This document shows, piece after piece, positions 1 through 13,600 of a stretch of DNA of 64,000 nucleotides (positions within the stretch are counted from its first letter, which is position 1; each line of letters begins with the position of its first letter). The notes under the pieces are model-generated. The model ran no database searches. It was not told where the DNA came from and saw nothing but the letters and a program-made list of their open reading frames with translations. This DNA is from Datnioides undecimradiatus. Its lineage: Eukaryota; Chordata; Actinopteri; Lobotiformes; Datnioididae. The position numbers and the translations under genes are program-made. The stretch is taken from assembly GCA_008933995.1 (NCBI GenBank), contig WARS01000036.1, positions 7,239,285 through 7,303,284 of the forward strand, given 5' to 3'.

Positions 1-3000
1 GCAGAACTCTTGGTCAGGGACAGAAGGCTGGGACGTATTACCAGGAGACAGACAAGGTGGGTACCGGGAGATCAGGCAGAAGACCGCTGGAAAATCTAGC
101 ATGGCAAAGAACAATCTGGCAAAGTAGTGAGTGTAGAGCTGGTGAATATACGCTGGGCTGATTGCATGTGATGAGGAGCAGCTGTGAGCAGGTGAGTTGA
201 GTTGGCTGACGAGGTGAGAGTGGCTGGCAGTCTGAGTGAGGCAGAGGCAGGGTCAATGGAAAACCACTGGGTGAACTGGGTGACTGAACTGTGACACAAA
301 TTGCAATTCAGGATGAAGCTAAAAGATGACTGGTAGAAAAACCAGAGGTCAAGCAATCAGCTTGTTCCAAACAGGCACATTTTGAACCACTGCTGCACTC
401 GTTGTCAACTGATTGCTGAAAATCTGTTTGGTTGTGATCTGTCATGCTGCAGTGTGGTGATGTCTGCTGGCAAAACTGTAATGATGACACTTTTTCTAAA
501 TCACCACAAAAGCGTGTTTGTGTGTACTTTCTGTTGTTGCATACTAACGCTCATGCAGACTATGATGCTAAGATACAACATAAGATGTAGTTCTTCACCA
601 CAACATATAATATACACATTGCTGCTTTGACAAAGCAAACCAGGAGTTGTTTCACTCTCCATTTGAACAAAAATAAGAAAATATTCCATGAAGAAATTTC
701 CACAATGTGCAAGACTTTTATGCTTTGGGACCTCAGTTAAAACACATCATAGACTATAGTGCTGTATAACAATTGCACGATGAACCACTATCAAGTTTAG
801 AGGACGCAGAGCTACATTATCAGCAGAAAACCACCGAAAATTCAACTGGTGTTAAGTGCAGTTCAGTGCTGCCAGGGGGTTGCTGATTATCGTTTGACTT
901 CAAAAGACTCAGAGTTCAGAACTTTAAATTCATCATTCACCAGCATGGAAAGTAGGTCAATCCTACAACTGTAACCCTGCTGGGTTTTGAGCTATGAGAT
1001 GAGAAATAACATTTCAGAACAGAACCTTTCTCATGTATCACATGATTGCATTGCAACGTCTTCCTGTGCATACTTTTAAAGGTTGAGAGCTGGTGTCTCA
1101 CAGAGAACTTCAATATGACAGGGAAGAAGAGGATCTTTCCATTGATTTTTCATTTGTTAAAGTACATTGGTAGTTAACAGTTTAACACAGTCAAACTCAT
1201 TTTTTTTCACTCTTTCAACTCTGTGTCAAAAAGACAGAGCACTGAAGCAGAATTAGGACAAAACTGCAATTAACTCAAATCATTTACCACATCTTTTCAG
1301 TTAAGAGTTCAGTCACTTTCCAATTCATAAGACGAATTTCATGAGAAGAAATGAAAGAAAGAAGACAAAAAGGAGCCACTGAAAGTTTTGATGAAGGACC
1401 TTGTGGGCTATGGCTTTGAATAGAGAGCCCGGAGTTTAGTCAGTTTAGTTGGGTAGTTTTACCAGTGAATAATACATTAACACTGTAATATTTTACAGAT
1501 AATTCACTTTGCCTCTGACCAGTTAATCCCACCAGGTTCTCAATGATGAACTTTAACCACAGCTGGAGCAAGAAATGGGTTTAGGAATGTATTTGGAAAT
1601 GGGTTGGAAATTAGACAGTTTAGAAATGGCTTACTCCCTCTCCTGCAGTTTGGAGGCAGGAGATAAGAGAATTAACATTGCTGCCAATCCGGACAGGGAG
1701 CGACAATGTGCCCCCTCCCCACTCTCCCCACAAGACAAGCCTGGTAACATCTCTGTCAGCAAAAACCTCCCTGCTCCTCTGCATAGGGACTGGAGACAGG
1801 AAATCAAGGACATAGAAACACAGGATGAGGGGAGGGGAAATGGAGAAAAAGGTGGAGGAGTGTGACTCAATAGATTAGTACATATTAGGAGGACTATTCC
1901 TTCCCATGTCAGTCAAAGATAAAACTGCCAGTCAAGCTCCTCTGGCGAGACCAATGTTCCACTTCTCATTAAAACGTAAACCAGTTATACTCAGAGGGAA
2001 GCTCTCCCACTTACAGCTTTGATAAGGCAGCAGCTTGAGAACAGAGCAGAATGACTGGGTACTGGCAGGGTCTGTGGTGGAGGAGATGGGTGTCAAGATG
2101 AATGAATAGAAGAAAAGGGACATTGCATCTTTATCGGAAATATGGCTTGACTGAAGCTATTTTTACCCTGGTAGACAGGAAGAGCCTTGGGCTCCCTTTT
2201 CAGAAACCATCTTCCCTACTGATTACAGCAGGAAAAGAAACTCAACTCTTTATCTGACCTTAAAGAGAAAAAAAAGCACGCTATGCAAAACTGCACCATT
2301 TTGCTAATTAAGATGTTTCAGTTCTTCTTTCTCACAACCAAAAAACTCTAAGAATTATACAAGCATGCACAAGGGCACGTGAGCAGAAGAATATGCAGTC
2401 AAATAAATCAGCACTTAATGTCAAAGTGGATGGAGGCTGAGGAAGCTGAAAAAAATGTGTTTAACTGTTTACAGTTAAACCTAAACCTGAACGTGTCTTC
2501 CTCTTTCTGTCTTTACCCCTGCTATCTTCCAAGAGGCCTGAATTCTGTGTAAACATGACCTCATTTACTAGAAACTAGTTCTGTCTTGGTAGTGACGTAG
2601 GGGTGTTTAGTTAGTGCCTATCAGGGAGTAGTATTAAATCTCTCTCTCTCTCTCTCTCTTTCTCTGTATTGCATATCATGGAAGCATAACTCACTGCATA
2701 AATTGCATTTGGCATATCTATATCACACTCTGCTCTGCAAACTAGGCAGTCTGCTGCATAAACCTCTGCCTTAAGGGAAATTAAATGCATGCAAATACAC
2801 AAACACAGGAACCAACAGTTATACAGTCACAGGCTGACAGATTCGCTCTGCACACCCTTTGCCTGGCACCTCTTCAAACGTACCCATTCCTCTCAGGAAC
2901 ATCTCTTCCCTGCCCCGTACAGCAACAGCCAGCAATCACTAAGGACCCAATCAGCACAACCAGGCTGTACTGGATTCTGCCGAACTCCAGACTGCAGTTA

Positions 3001-3563
3001 ACCCTCCCTGGGTCTAATCAACAACAGCAGAGAACAGATCCAGCCCACGGAGAGAGACTGGGCTGCATGTGCATGCCCTCCCCTGCAGCTGGCCCTGCTC
3101 TCGTTATAGACCTAATCAGTACAACCAGAGCAATGATGAGACAGTCCCGACAAGAGCTGGAGACATCTCCCACAGAACACACTCTCTTTTTGATATCATG
3201 CTAATGCTCAATTTCTAAATATTCTCATTCTTAGTGATTCAGCTGGGTTTTTGAAAGAATGGGGAGCTGCATTTCAAGCCCTCTGGAAGATGCTCGTCTT
3301 GGTGAGAAAAACTGTAGCTGACTAACGTGAATCCAGCCACTGGTTCAAAGCTAATTCAAAACATGGCATTACTAGGGCGACCCATTCCAAAACACTAATC
3401 TAATTTGTAGCTGACACGGTTTGAATTTGCCCAAATCAGAATGACTAAAACTAAAGCCAAAACACATGTCCATGCATGTCTCTCTGTGCATTTGTTGTAC
3501 TATATAAAATAATCATTCTCCAAGGATAAATTGCATGCTCATGTTTGCATGTATGCTTCTTAC
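1..3563. other. myo16 intron, no exon recognised
   Basis: Non-coding sequence lying downstream of the third visible myo16 coding exon. I read both strands for the next ankyrin exon and did not find it. It contains a CT microsatellite (2640-2659) and several short chance reading frames, the longest on the plus strand at 2785-3204. No known domain is visible. Confidence 0.6.
2640..2659. repeat. (CT)n microsatellite
   Basis: Ten uninterrupted CT units, continuing imperfectly to about 2665. Confidence 0.9.
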
Positions 3564-3707
3564 CAGCAGCAGTAGCAGCACCACATCTGCATGGTCGCAT
3601 ACACATGCTACATGCAGGGCTGTCCATAGGTCTTCGTCCTGCAGGTTGACATTCAATCCTCGCTCGATCAGAAGTTCTGCCGCAAACACATTGTCATGAC
3701 GAGCACA
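3564..3707 (-). CDS. myo16: myo16 coding exon 3 (ankyrin repeats)
   Basis: This 144-bp exon (48 codons) runs from acceptor CTACAG to donor GTAAGA, phase 0 at both ends. It encodes [17 protein letters not shown] and then [17 protein letters not shown], ending DVVLLLLL. These are one and a half ankyrin repeats with the consensus TALHVA helix start. It follows the previous exon directly in the mammalian protein. The next expected exon, continuing the ankyrin block, was not found between 1 and 3563, so it should be off the left edge. Confidence 0.94.
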
Positions 3708-4642
3708 CTGTAGAATCCAAGGACAGCACATTTACTAATTATAAGATTGTAGAAATGTGTATTTCCTGAAGCATTGCTGAATATAAACAGTACACAGGAA
3801 TGGTTCAGTGCACAATGATTAATGGATGTGAAAAATGTATTGTACAGCAAATATTACATTCTTGTACTGCCACAGGGGCAACTTGTGTGCAGGAATGTGC
3901 AAAATACTAATGATAAAGGAATGGAGAATTGTTATTGGGACACCATCATGTCATCCGTCCTGATATTTCAGAATCATTTGTAGAATAATATATCAAAAGT
4001 GAAAGCCATTCACAAAAAGATAACAATTTAATTTAAGCTCAAGGCTGATCATTGGTTAGGAATGTAGCTATTATTGTTAAAGTTGGGTGTGACTCAAAGG
4101 ACAGTGATTGTGTGTGTGTGTGTCAATGCATGTGTGTCTTACCAAGTGTAGCAAGGATCCCCCAGATGAAATGGAAGTGTTGGGGTCTGCTCCCTCCTTC
4201 AGAAGACGCAACACTGTAACACAACAAACATTTGTCAACACCTGCTGTATGTGAAGACAGGCATGGTGCCCAGGGCTTGTCTGCAAGACGCAAACACACA
4301 CGCACTGATTTCTGCCACTCACTATCAACACCAATATGTGTCTAGTGTCCTCTGATTGTCCTTGACATGTTAGTGTGTTTCTGTGTGTGTGTGTTTGGTA
4401 GCGCCTTGCTCCAGCAGCAGGTCAGAAAGCCTCTGGGTTACACACTCTCACATCGCATACTGTAGGCTCCAGTGAGCCGCACAACCCACTCGCACACTGA
4501 CACAGATCTACTGAAGAAAACACAAACCATGGCAAACAAGTTCACGCAGTCAGCCGAGAACAAATTAGCAGACAGCAGTAGGCAAACAAGGTCACAGTGA
4601 TTTTGCCATACTACAGATATATCTTTTATTCAACATGAGATG

Positions 4643-4687
<45 letters not shown>

Positions 4688-7600
4688 GGGTGGGAGAGAG
4701 AGAGGGAGAGAGAGTACTGAAGTGTGTGACAGATAAATAGAGGAGGATGGACAAACCAGAGAGGTTGAGCAGAGAGGGAGGTGGAGTGCTGTGGTTTAGA
4801 CATATGTGATTTCACTGACACTGACAGCACTAGATGGATACTGACTAAACCCTTATACTGCACCAGCAAAACAGCCAGCACTGTCACGCAACCTGCCCCC
4901 AACACAAACACGCACACAAACAGTGTAATCTTTGAGCAAAGCTCTGGCTCGGAGGACAGCAACCATGGTAATTACAGTGGTGATAATTCCATCTAATGAA
5001 CCTGTTGATGACCCCCATGAGGTCATTTCACTTAAAGGCTCATTATCGAGACAGACATGCTGAAACAACCTCATGCAACAAACACACAGCCACACACATA
5101 CAGAAAGCATATTTTAAAAACAGTGGTTAATTATCTCGTGCTCATCTGAACGCACTAATAAATAAAGGTCCATTGAATATCATTGTACTCTATACACAGA
5201 GGATAAAATACTAATGCAACGCAACAAAACTATAATCTGGCTTCAAAAGACTGGTATTTGAGTTGCAATCAAAATGTAATGTTGCTGTCTCAATAACAAA
5301 CAAAGACTGTCCACTTCAAAGTAGTCACCATGTACAGAGATACACCACTCCCAGCATTGCTATTCTTTTCCCCCTGGAAGTCCAATCATGTACAGATGCT
5401 GGTAAAACATCATGGTCACTCCAAAATGTCTAAGTGTGTGCATGCTGTATGTACATAGCTGACCTTGTCCAGTGTGCTTTTAGTTATACACACATTTACG
5501 CATCCACCTCCAACTGCCCATATCTACTCACTTTATGATACGTGAAATATATTAGTTTGTTTTCACTGTGGATAAATAACTGACATTTTGATTCATCTGA
5601 CAAATGTTAAAAATAACAGCTTATGGTCAGTTACCAGAGAAAGTAAACGTGGCATTTTTTTAGAGTTGAAGCAATCAAGGTTTTATATTTCAATGGACAT
5701 TGTTAATCACAATCTAAGTAACTGTGAGTTGCAACCCTTTTGATGTTGCCCTACTAACAGTTTGAGAAACAGCCAAAATACTGAAATGTATGCAGTAAAA
5801 ACGTATGAAGCTGTTACCAGCAAACGCTTGGTATTTTGAGTTGAGAAATTACTCAACACATATAATTAATTGTCAGTAATGTTATCAATTGATTTTCTGT
5901 GAGTTGACCAATAGCTTCACATCAGGCAATCCAAGCACATACTGTACATGTACATCTTCTCACTCCTCTAATGGCCCTCAGTGCTTAATGGACTTTAAAC
6001 GGTGAATGAGAAAGAACCATAGAGTCAATCAGCACAATTATCTCTTGCTTCCTCCACATACTGTAGGGGCTCAAGACTGTTAACCACCAATTAAGGCTCA
6101 TCCAGTGCTTAAGTCTTTACCGGGAGACAGATAATGTTCTTGCTTTCCTGTCTATCAAACAGTATATCACTGCTGCTCATTAGTAATGAAGAGCAGCATT
6201 TTTTTTAGCATGCAAGGTACGTCATGATCCCCTTCTAACAGGAATAAACAATGAAGTTAGGTGAGTATCAGTGGTAAAGGCAGTCTCTGTTCTGTAAAAC
6301 TTCCCATTTGTTGGAAAGGGTTAGTGTTAGTCTTTGACAGAGGAACCTACTGGAGTTTTGTGGCACACATTATTGAATATGTCTAAAGAGAGGTCAAAGG
6401 TCAAGAACTACATATTGACCCTTAGGTAGTTAAAGAAAAGAAGCAAAGTGGTTGTCTGGCAATGTGGTATTTAGAAATCAATAGTTGTGTCGGACCATTA
6501 GCTGATTTGTCAAGACCAACCACTGTCTGTGTGTCTTGTCTGTGAGTGGAGCCCACGTATCTACTGTATCCATTTGGTATTTGAATGAGTAGTGAGTGTG
6601 CTAGAAATATACAGTTAACACCTGAATCTTTCTTTAAGATTAGTGTTATTGGTGGGATGGGTTTGTATATCAATATTCAGGTGTCAATGTGACCATTGAA
6701 AAATGTAAACAGACATCTGGAAGGTATCCGTGTACCATGTGCATATACATGGGCAACTGAAGCTCAGATAAGCTTTAGATAAACTTTAAAATACAGTTTT
6801 GCACAAAACAAGGATGGTGGATTCCATGCTCTCCTCTTTCAATGGAGAGGCATGAGGGAAGCATCTCTTACAGACCTGTAAGACCAAGTGTATGGTTGCT
6901 GCAGGTTGCGTGGGTATGACAGAAAAAGTTTGGTGCGTAACCTTGAAATCATTGGTTCATAGTGTACATTTGTTTTCAATAATTCCATAAATCCAACAAG
7001 TTAGTTGTTATTAGTCAAAGGGGCTTTAGCCAGTGAGGTTACATGTCAAATCACTACTAAAATGGATATAAATGACTTTGGAAAGGCCCTGGAAATAGAA
7101 ACCAATCTTACTGTGCTCATGGTTTTACTACAAAGCAGGAAAAGCTGGTTTCATGTTTATAGTAAAGAATAAGGCTGGTAAATTGTGTTGTAACTGAGTT
7201 AACAGGGAACAGGAACCCTGGCCATCAAAGAGATTTACTAATTTTTTTTACCTGCAGTGGAACAGCCATGTTTTCCAAAGCAAAGGGCAGTCATCAAATC
7301 TTTATATGTCAGTTGGTTTTCCAAATATATGCTGATCTTGAGCTTTGGTCTGTGTGTGTGTGTGTGTGAGTGTGCGTCTGTGTGTCAGGAGGCTGCTGGT
7401 AGGGAAATGGAGAGTGGGCATGAAGCACAGTCGGCTGTCATTTTGTGGAAAATTGCAAAACAGCTGTTCGAGACATATGTGGAGTTTCCATGGCAACCAG
7501 AGAGAAACTGGTAGCAGTGAAACGGGGAGAGAGAGAGAGAGAGAGAGGGATGAGACAGGAAGAGAGAGGAACTTAAATAAGGTATAGACTGATAGGAAGT

Positions 7601-10600
7601 ACAGCCAAACTGCAGCTAAAACCCAACACGACAAGTTAATTAGCACTTCTCAGATTTCTGATGACACCCCGCTCACCTCGCACTCTGCGCTGTCATTCAG
7701 ACTGACAGTGATTCTGTCCTTAACCTGTCTTTGTGTTAGATTGAGACCTGAATACAGCTCTTCAGGATCTCTTGCCTACACACAAAATTACAAAGTACAC
7801 TTGACAGTTAAAAAAATAACAAAAACAAGAGCACTTGTCCGCACCTGAAAAGGACATTTAGACATGCTCTTCTCCTGGTGGGAAATAATATCAAAAAACC
7901 TCCACAGCAATTGTAACTTACATCATAATATTAATAACAATAGGATTCTTTTTGAACTTCTTGAGGTAGAGATGATGCACATGCTCAACATCCATGTTCT
8001 GTAGATACAAGATTAAAATTTTTCTTCAGCCTCTCTTCTCAATTCTTTGGCTCTTCCCTATCTCACTGGACCGTGATATTCAATGAATTTCATAAAAATC
8101 CCTGTAATGTATCCTCCATAATATGCCACTTACAGCACTAGTGCCAATTTTCTTCATCTAACATATTCTCTCCATGTATAGTATCATTCCTTGGCAGCCC
8201 CATATGAGATTCTGTTCAAATCCTCCAAGCTTATAAATGCTTCTGTCTCTTTGGTCCTTATCACACAGTCATAGTCACAAGAGGCACCGTCTCACCTCAC
8301 TGCCCCATGTTTCTGAAATGAGCTTTGACATTTTTTCTTTGTTTCAATCCTTGTGATAAAACGTACTGTATAGTTTTCCAGTAATGTGTAACTCTAAATG
8401 CAGATTATTGGAACAGGCATCCTCTGCCCACTCATTCAAACATGACATAATATTATGGATTTTGGGTGGTAAAGTCTCTAAAACAATGCCTTACATTAGC
8501 AGCAAACACACCAGGGTGTTAATGCATTTTCACAACATAGCATTTGCCAAAGTATTTCAAGAACTCATCAATAAAGACATCCTAGAAATGTTTAGGCCTT
8601 GTGTTATGATGCACAAAAATCACCCAACAAACTGTTGTTGTACTGCATACTGTAAATTCACATTTACTCATAAGGCATATGCTAATGATGTCCTCCAAAC
8701 GTGTTTGTTCTCATGATGAATGAATCATGAAACTGTTTTCCATGACACTGCATACTGTGTATTCTACTGCAGAACTGTAGCTAGTTTACCTCTCAGACTA
8801 CCAAACACTTTGTAATGTGGTGATGTCATTGCTGGAATAACACTGTTTCTGTTTGTTTAACCAATAAATACTTTGAAAGTTTCCTCGGGGTCTCCAGCAT
8901 ACAGACTGACAAGACAAAAGCAATTGCTTGTTTGTGAGCAGTAGAGGGAAAACTCCAGGGATTTTCAAATAAGTGACTGTGTTTTAATCCTCTGTCTGTG
9001 CTAGCCATATTTGGGAAATAAGTGTCATTACACCATTAGCTTCTTCCCTCTTGGTATTAACGTTAATTAAAATTCTTAAAAATAGAAGGAATAGATTAAA
9101 CAGTGTAGACCACTGTGAGAGAATGAGCTAAAAAAGTACTTTTATGTTTGTTTCGTTCTTTGACATCCTTTGCTCCGTCTTATATTAACCTGTCCTGCCA
9201 AACCTCTAAAGTGAAACTGATGAGTCATCAAGCAATCCAAAGGTTTAATATAAGGGGCTCAGATAAACACTACTGCCAATGAAAAGTTTCAATATGCTGC
9301 CTGATGATGCAGTTGACATTAACAGGATCCCTGCTGCATCAGAGTGAAAGTCGTGCTTCTTAAAATTGGATTCTGGTGAAAGATTTCGTGACATCTTTCT
9401 CTACACCATGGGCCCAGGCCCTGTTCTGTCAAGAACATGACAGGTGTTTGACGTGGCTTTAATCCCAGCGTGGTCTATTGCAAAGAAAAATCAACATACT
9501 CCTCTTACTCCACATTCACCACCTTCTCTTCTCTTCCCTCTCTGGTTTGTTTGCCATCTGGGAGAGATTATATATAAACACATTTAACAAAGTAAAAATG
9601 ACATGTTGTGACACATGCTGTGTTTTCTCAAGTGAACAGGACACCTGAGTGTTGGATCGATGTGAGGTGGAAATAAGGTAAGCTGGCTGATAAAGCTGAA
9701 TAAAATAAAAAGACCATAAAGCTAAATGTCTGGAGGTTCCCACCACAGTCCAGGACATCACTAGAACTCTGAGTGATCTATTGATTTTTAACTTTAGCTG
9801 TGCTGCTGTCTAGCACATTCATTAAAATTACCACAGCTGTGAGGAAAATACAAGTGTTTTTGATAAACACACGACATATGGAGAAACCTCGACGCACAGG
9901 GAGACATCACTTTAGAAATGAAGAAAACCCTATATAAATATAATATCATTTAAATAATGGCCCCTGTTTACTGAGAGGTCCAAAGATCACCAGTACCACC
10001 TTGCTGAAGAATTTCTCACGGTTAAGAGGTATTTAGGGTTTGAAACGGAGGAGACAAAGGCCTGTTTAAACTTCCAGAAAATTGGCTGCTGTGTTTGTCA
10101 AGAAGCTTTGCTGCACTGATCTGGAGGCGGGGACTGCATCAAAACAAACGAATGAACATTGTATAACACTTGCACAGAGCAGTGCTCCAAAACAAGACTG
10201 AAAGCTATTACTGTTAGCTCTGCTTTCTTCATTTCCTCACTTTAAAGAGCTGATTGGAATCGGTGGGTCCCTGTGCTGCGCCTGCAGGATGGATCTATAC
10301 ACATTGATCAATACCAATCGGTGGCTAATCAGAGGACTGTTTCTGAATGTGCATGCACGCATACAGTAAATGTACCATGTGTACAGTAAATGAACAGACC
10401 CTCATGCTAACACAACCACAAACAAAGAGAAACAGCAGAAACAAAGACACATAACATAGGCAGAGGGAAAAAGCACTCCCATGGTAAAGCAGAGACCTGC
10501 AAGCAAACCCAGCATCACTGCTTCTGGCTCGGTTTTGGTGTCCCCATTGAATTGAAAGTGTTCTCTTCATTGTGTGTGGGTGATGAGATCAGGTGATTTT

Positions 10601-13600
10601 TAGCGCCAGAAGGGAAAATTAATGACTGTGCCAGATAAAAGGCAAGGGACCAACATGACATTAGGATCCAGTCTATTGTGGGGCTGCAAGTGTATTTCGT
10701 GATTGTCCATCCAGGCTGTGGACATATTCTTTACCCTGGACTCACTGAATGTCTTCATAATGCTCTATGGCTCAATCGCCAAGTGTGGCTTTAAGAAAAT
10801 GCACACACATAGATAACAACACAACAATAAACCTTTAAACTAAACAAGTAAAGTAATGTCAGGCGAACTGACAGGTTTCAGTCTTTTTAAACTGAGTTAT
10901 TGCTCACCTTTGTTAAGACCTTATATATTTTACATTAGCTGTGAAGTCCTCTCTCATTGTGTTTTGCCAGGGACAATCATGTTGGTAAGAACTTTGGACA
11001 CCAGAATCTCATCTTTAATTTTATTATCCTGTTGAAAGGGGAAGACATCACAAAAATTGATCGTGGGGCTCCATGGCTACGAGGGCAACAGCTGCTGCCG
11101 TTCCACTTGTATCTTGCTTTGATGAAGTTAAGAGATTGGTTTGGGAAAAGCAATTTCGCCAAATGTCAAAACGCAACAGAGCAAGATGTTTGCATATGAC
11201 AGATAGGACTGGAGAATGGAGGTGACATATTATATGCTCCCATCTGACTGTAGGGATGTGGGCTAGTGGTATTTTTTGCACCTTAACCCTACAATATCCT
11301 CTCTAACCTGACGCTTCTTTCCTGCTGCCTTTCAATTTATTTTGCTTTCCAATTTTCCATTTTCCCACCCTTTCATCTTTTCTCCTCCATGCTTTATCAT
11401 TCCCCTTCATCTTATTTCCTGTACAAGACAACCGATAAGAAAATAAATCCTTGTGTGACTGTGTATGGGTGATATCTCTTATTACCTGGCTGCCTTGTCA
11501 GCAGACTAAGCCTCTGCACCATCACATTTAACTATCTATGAACATCTAACATTTATAAATCTAAATCTCAAGCCAGCTCACCAAAACCAGGCTTTAATTA
11601 GGACATAACAATGGCTCATCCTATCTTTCCGTCTATCTTCCTCCCTCTGCTTCGCTCTCTGCTACTGTTTCTTTCGCCATTCTCACACAGTCTCTTTCTC
11701 TTTTGCGCTGTCACAAGTTATTTAAAACAATGATGAGCCACCAAAATGTCCTCCAATCAGTTTTTCATTAATCATCACCATCTGGGGGACATGGTGCTGA
11801 AAATTGAAAACTGATGAAGTTAAGACATGCACAGTTCATTCAAGATAACAGCACTGTGAAAGACATAATTGTCTGTTGGCTAACAGCCGTTTATTTTTTA
11901 TGGTGATTTGACACAGTCTATCAGTCTCATTTCACACTTCAAATGTAAACCTCCATCTTGTAGATCCTTTTAACGATAACGCAGAGAGCATAAAATAATG
12001 AAGAAAGTATCGTATAATCGATAAAGATATGATGAAGTACTTGCATCATCAAAAGGAAATCAATGTTCACACATCCTGTTTGATATTTCTGTTGTAGTGA
12101 GTGTGCTTTTCAGGCAACTGGGTTATCTTGGCAAAGTCAAACATAAATCCCTTCTTCTTTAACCCATCGACCACATGAACCCTTGAGCTTTCATTGTCAG
12201 GAGTGCATTTACACAAAATCTGTTCTCTTAAAAAACTTCTGTTGTGAGGGGGAAGAGATCCAGACATGTTCGCTGTTACTTTAGGGAAAATCCAAACCTA
12301 AGGCAAATCCCATAACTCTGTACAAAATGAGAGGAGAGCTCAAGCAGCAATGGTGATAAAAAGCATTCTCACTCAGTTCACCGGTGCCAGAGAGCAACTC
12401 TCAAAAACCAACATCAAGATGTAGCAAGAGCTGATCCACCCAGTCAAGTGTTACCTCAAAGAGTCCTATGCAGCAATAAAGACAGACGAACAAGATAGGC
12501 CGACACAGTGGGAAAAGTGTTGCTGTCAGACGGGATTTTTTTCCTCATGGAGGAGCTGCTCCATGTGAGTCTACTATTTTGTTTGATCTAGGTCCAGTTT
12601 TTACCACATGCACCATCAGAAGGTCAGGAGGCCTTCCCATAGCAAAACAAAAGGTAGCCTGGGGCCAGTTCAATGCCATGGTAGATACCAACATGGTGGT
12701 CAGTAGGCATAAGCAGAGGGGTAGCAAATCTGATTCATGCTAAGCCAAGGAACCCTAGTTTCAGTCTGGCTATTTGCAATGGCACACCAGCTGCTCCCAC
12801 AGACCCCAGCTGAACCTCACTGGCAGCCAGAGAGCAGAGATTAACACAGTGACCTGCAAAGACCGCTTGTAGGTCTGACACAGATACACCCAGACAGCTG
12901 GGCAAAAGACTGGCAAATGACTGGCAGAGACAAAAAGAAAGGCGGTGAGGTTGGATAAGAAAAAACAGATGCCCTTTAGAGTTAAGTGTGCAGACCTCTT
13001 CAATCTTATGACTTCACGGACTATCTGATCTATGATTTCAAAACAGCCTGAGTACTATCTTTACTGGCAGCCAAGTTGACTACAGTCCTGCTGAGACCCA
13101 GAACCAGATTTATTATGTGTTTGAGAAAAGCTCTCATACTCTTTATGCCCAACTGACAGTTGATTAATTAATAGACCTTTTCAATTTGTTTACTTAAAGC
13201 TTAAGTTAATATAACACAACAATTCAGTCATTCCATCCATTTCGTAATGATTTGAGTACATATTTTTTAACTATCATATCTTTAATGTCATCTTTTTTTA
13301 TAGGAAACAAAATCACTCGAGTACACAAGCATTAGCAAGCTCACATTTGATGCCAAATATTAGTTGTTCCAGGGATAACATTTTACCATGTATGTTCTGA
13401 TGCATTACTTTGTGTTTTGGGAAACACATTTGAAACCACAAGGAATGCACTGCTATTGACTGCTGTGTCAGCCAGGTCCAGTAACCAAGCCACAATCTCT
13501 TGTTAGTGTTGGCATTTGTTTCCCTTAAAGAATATTTTAAACCCCCTTGTCACTGCAAGTGGACAGCACAGGTGACAGAAAACAAAAGCAAACTGGCTTC

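Noticed and set aside
2785..3204. 139-codon plus-strand ORF in the myo16 intron
   Set aside because: No known domain, no splice or promoter context, and a composition typical of translated non-coding sequence.
7484..7499. GTTTCCATGGCAAC, similar to an X-box
   Set aside because: The fourth position breaks the GTNRCC half-site, and no promoter evidence surrounds it.
12330..12600. Coding-looking plus-strand reading ([18 protein letters not shown]) that could be a decayed retrocopy
   Set aside because: Contains stops, and I cannot name a parent protein. A translated search would be needed to support it.
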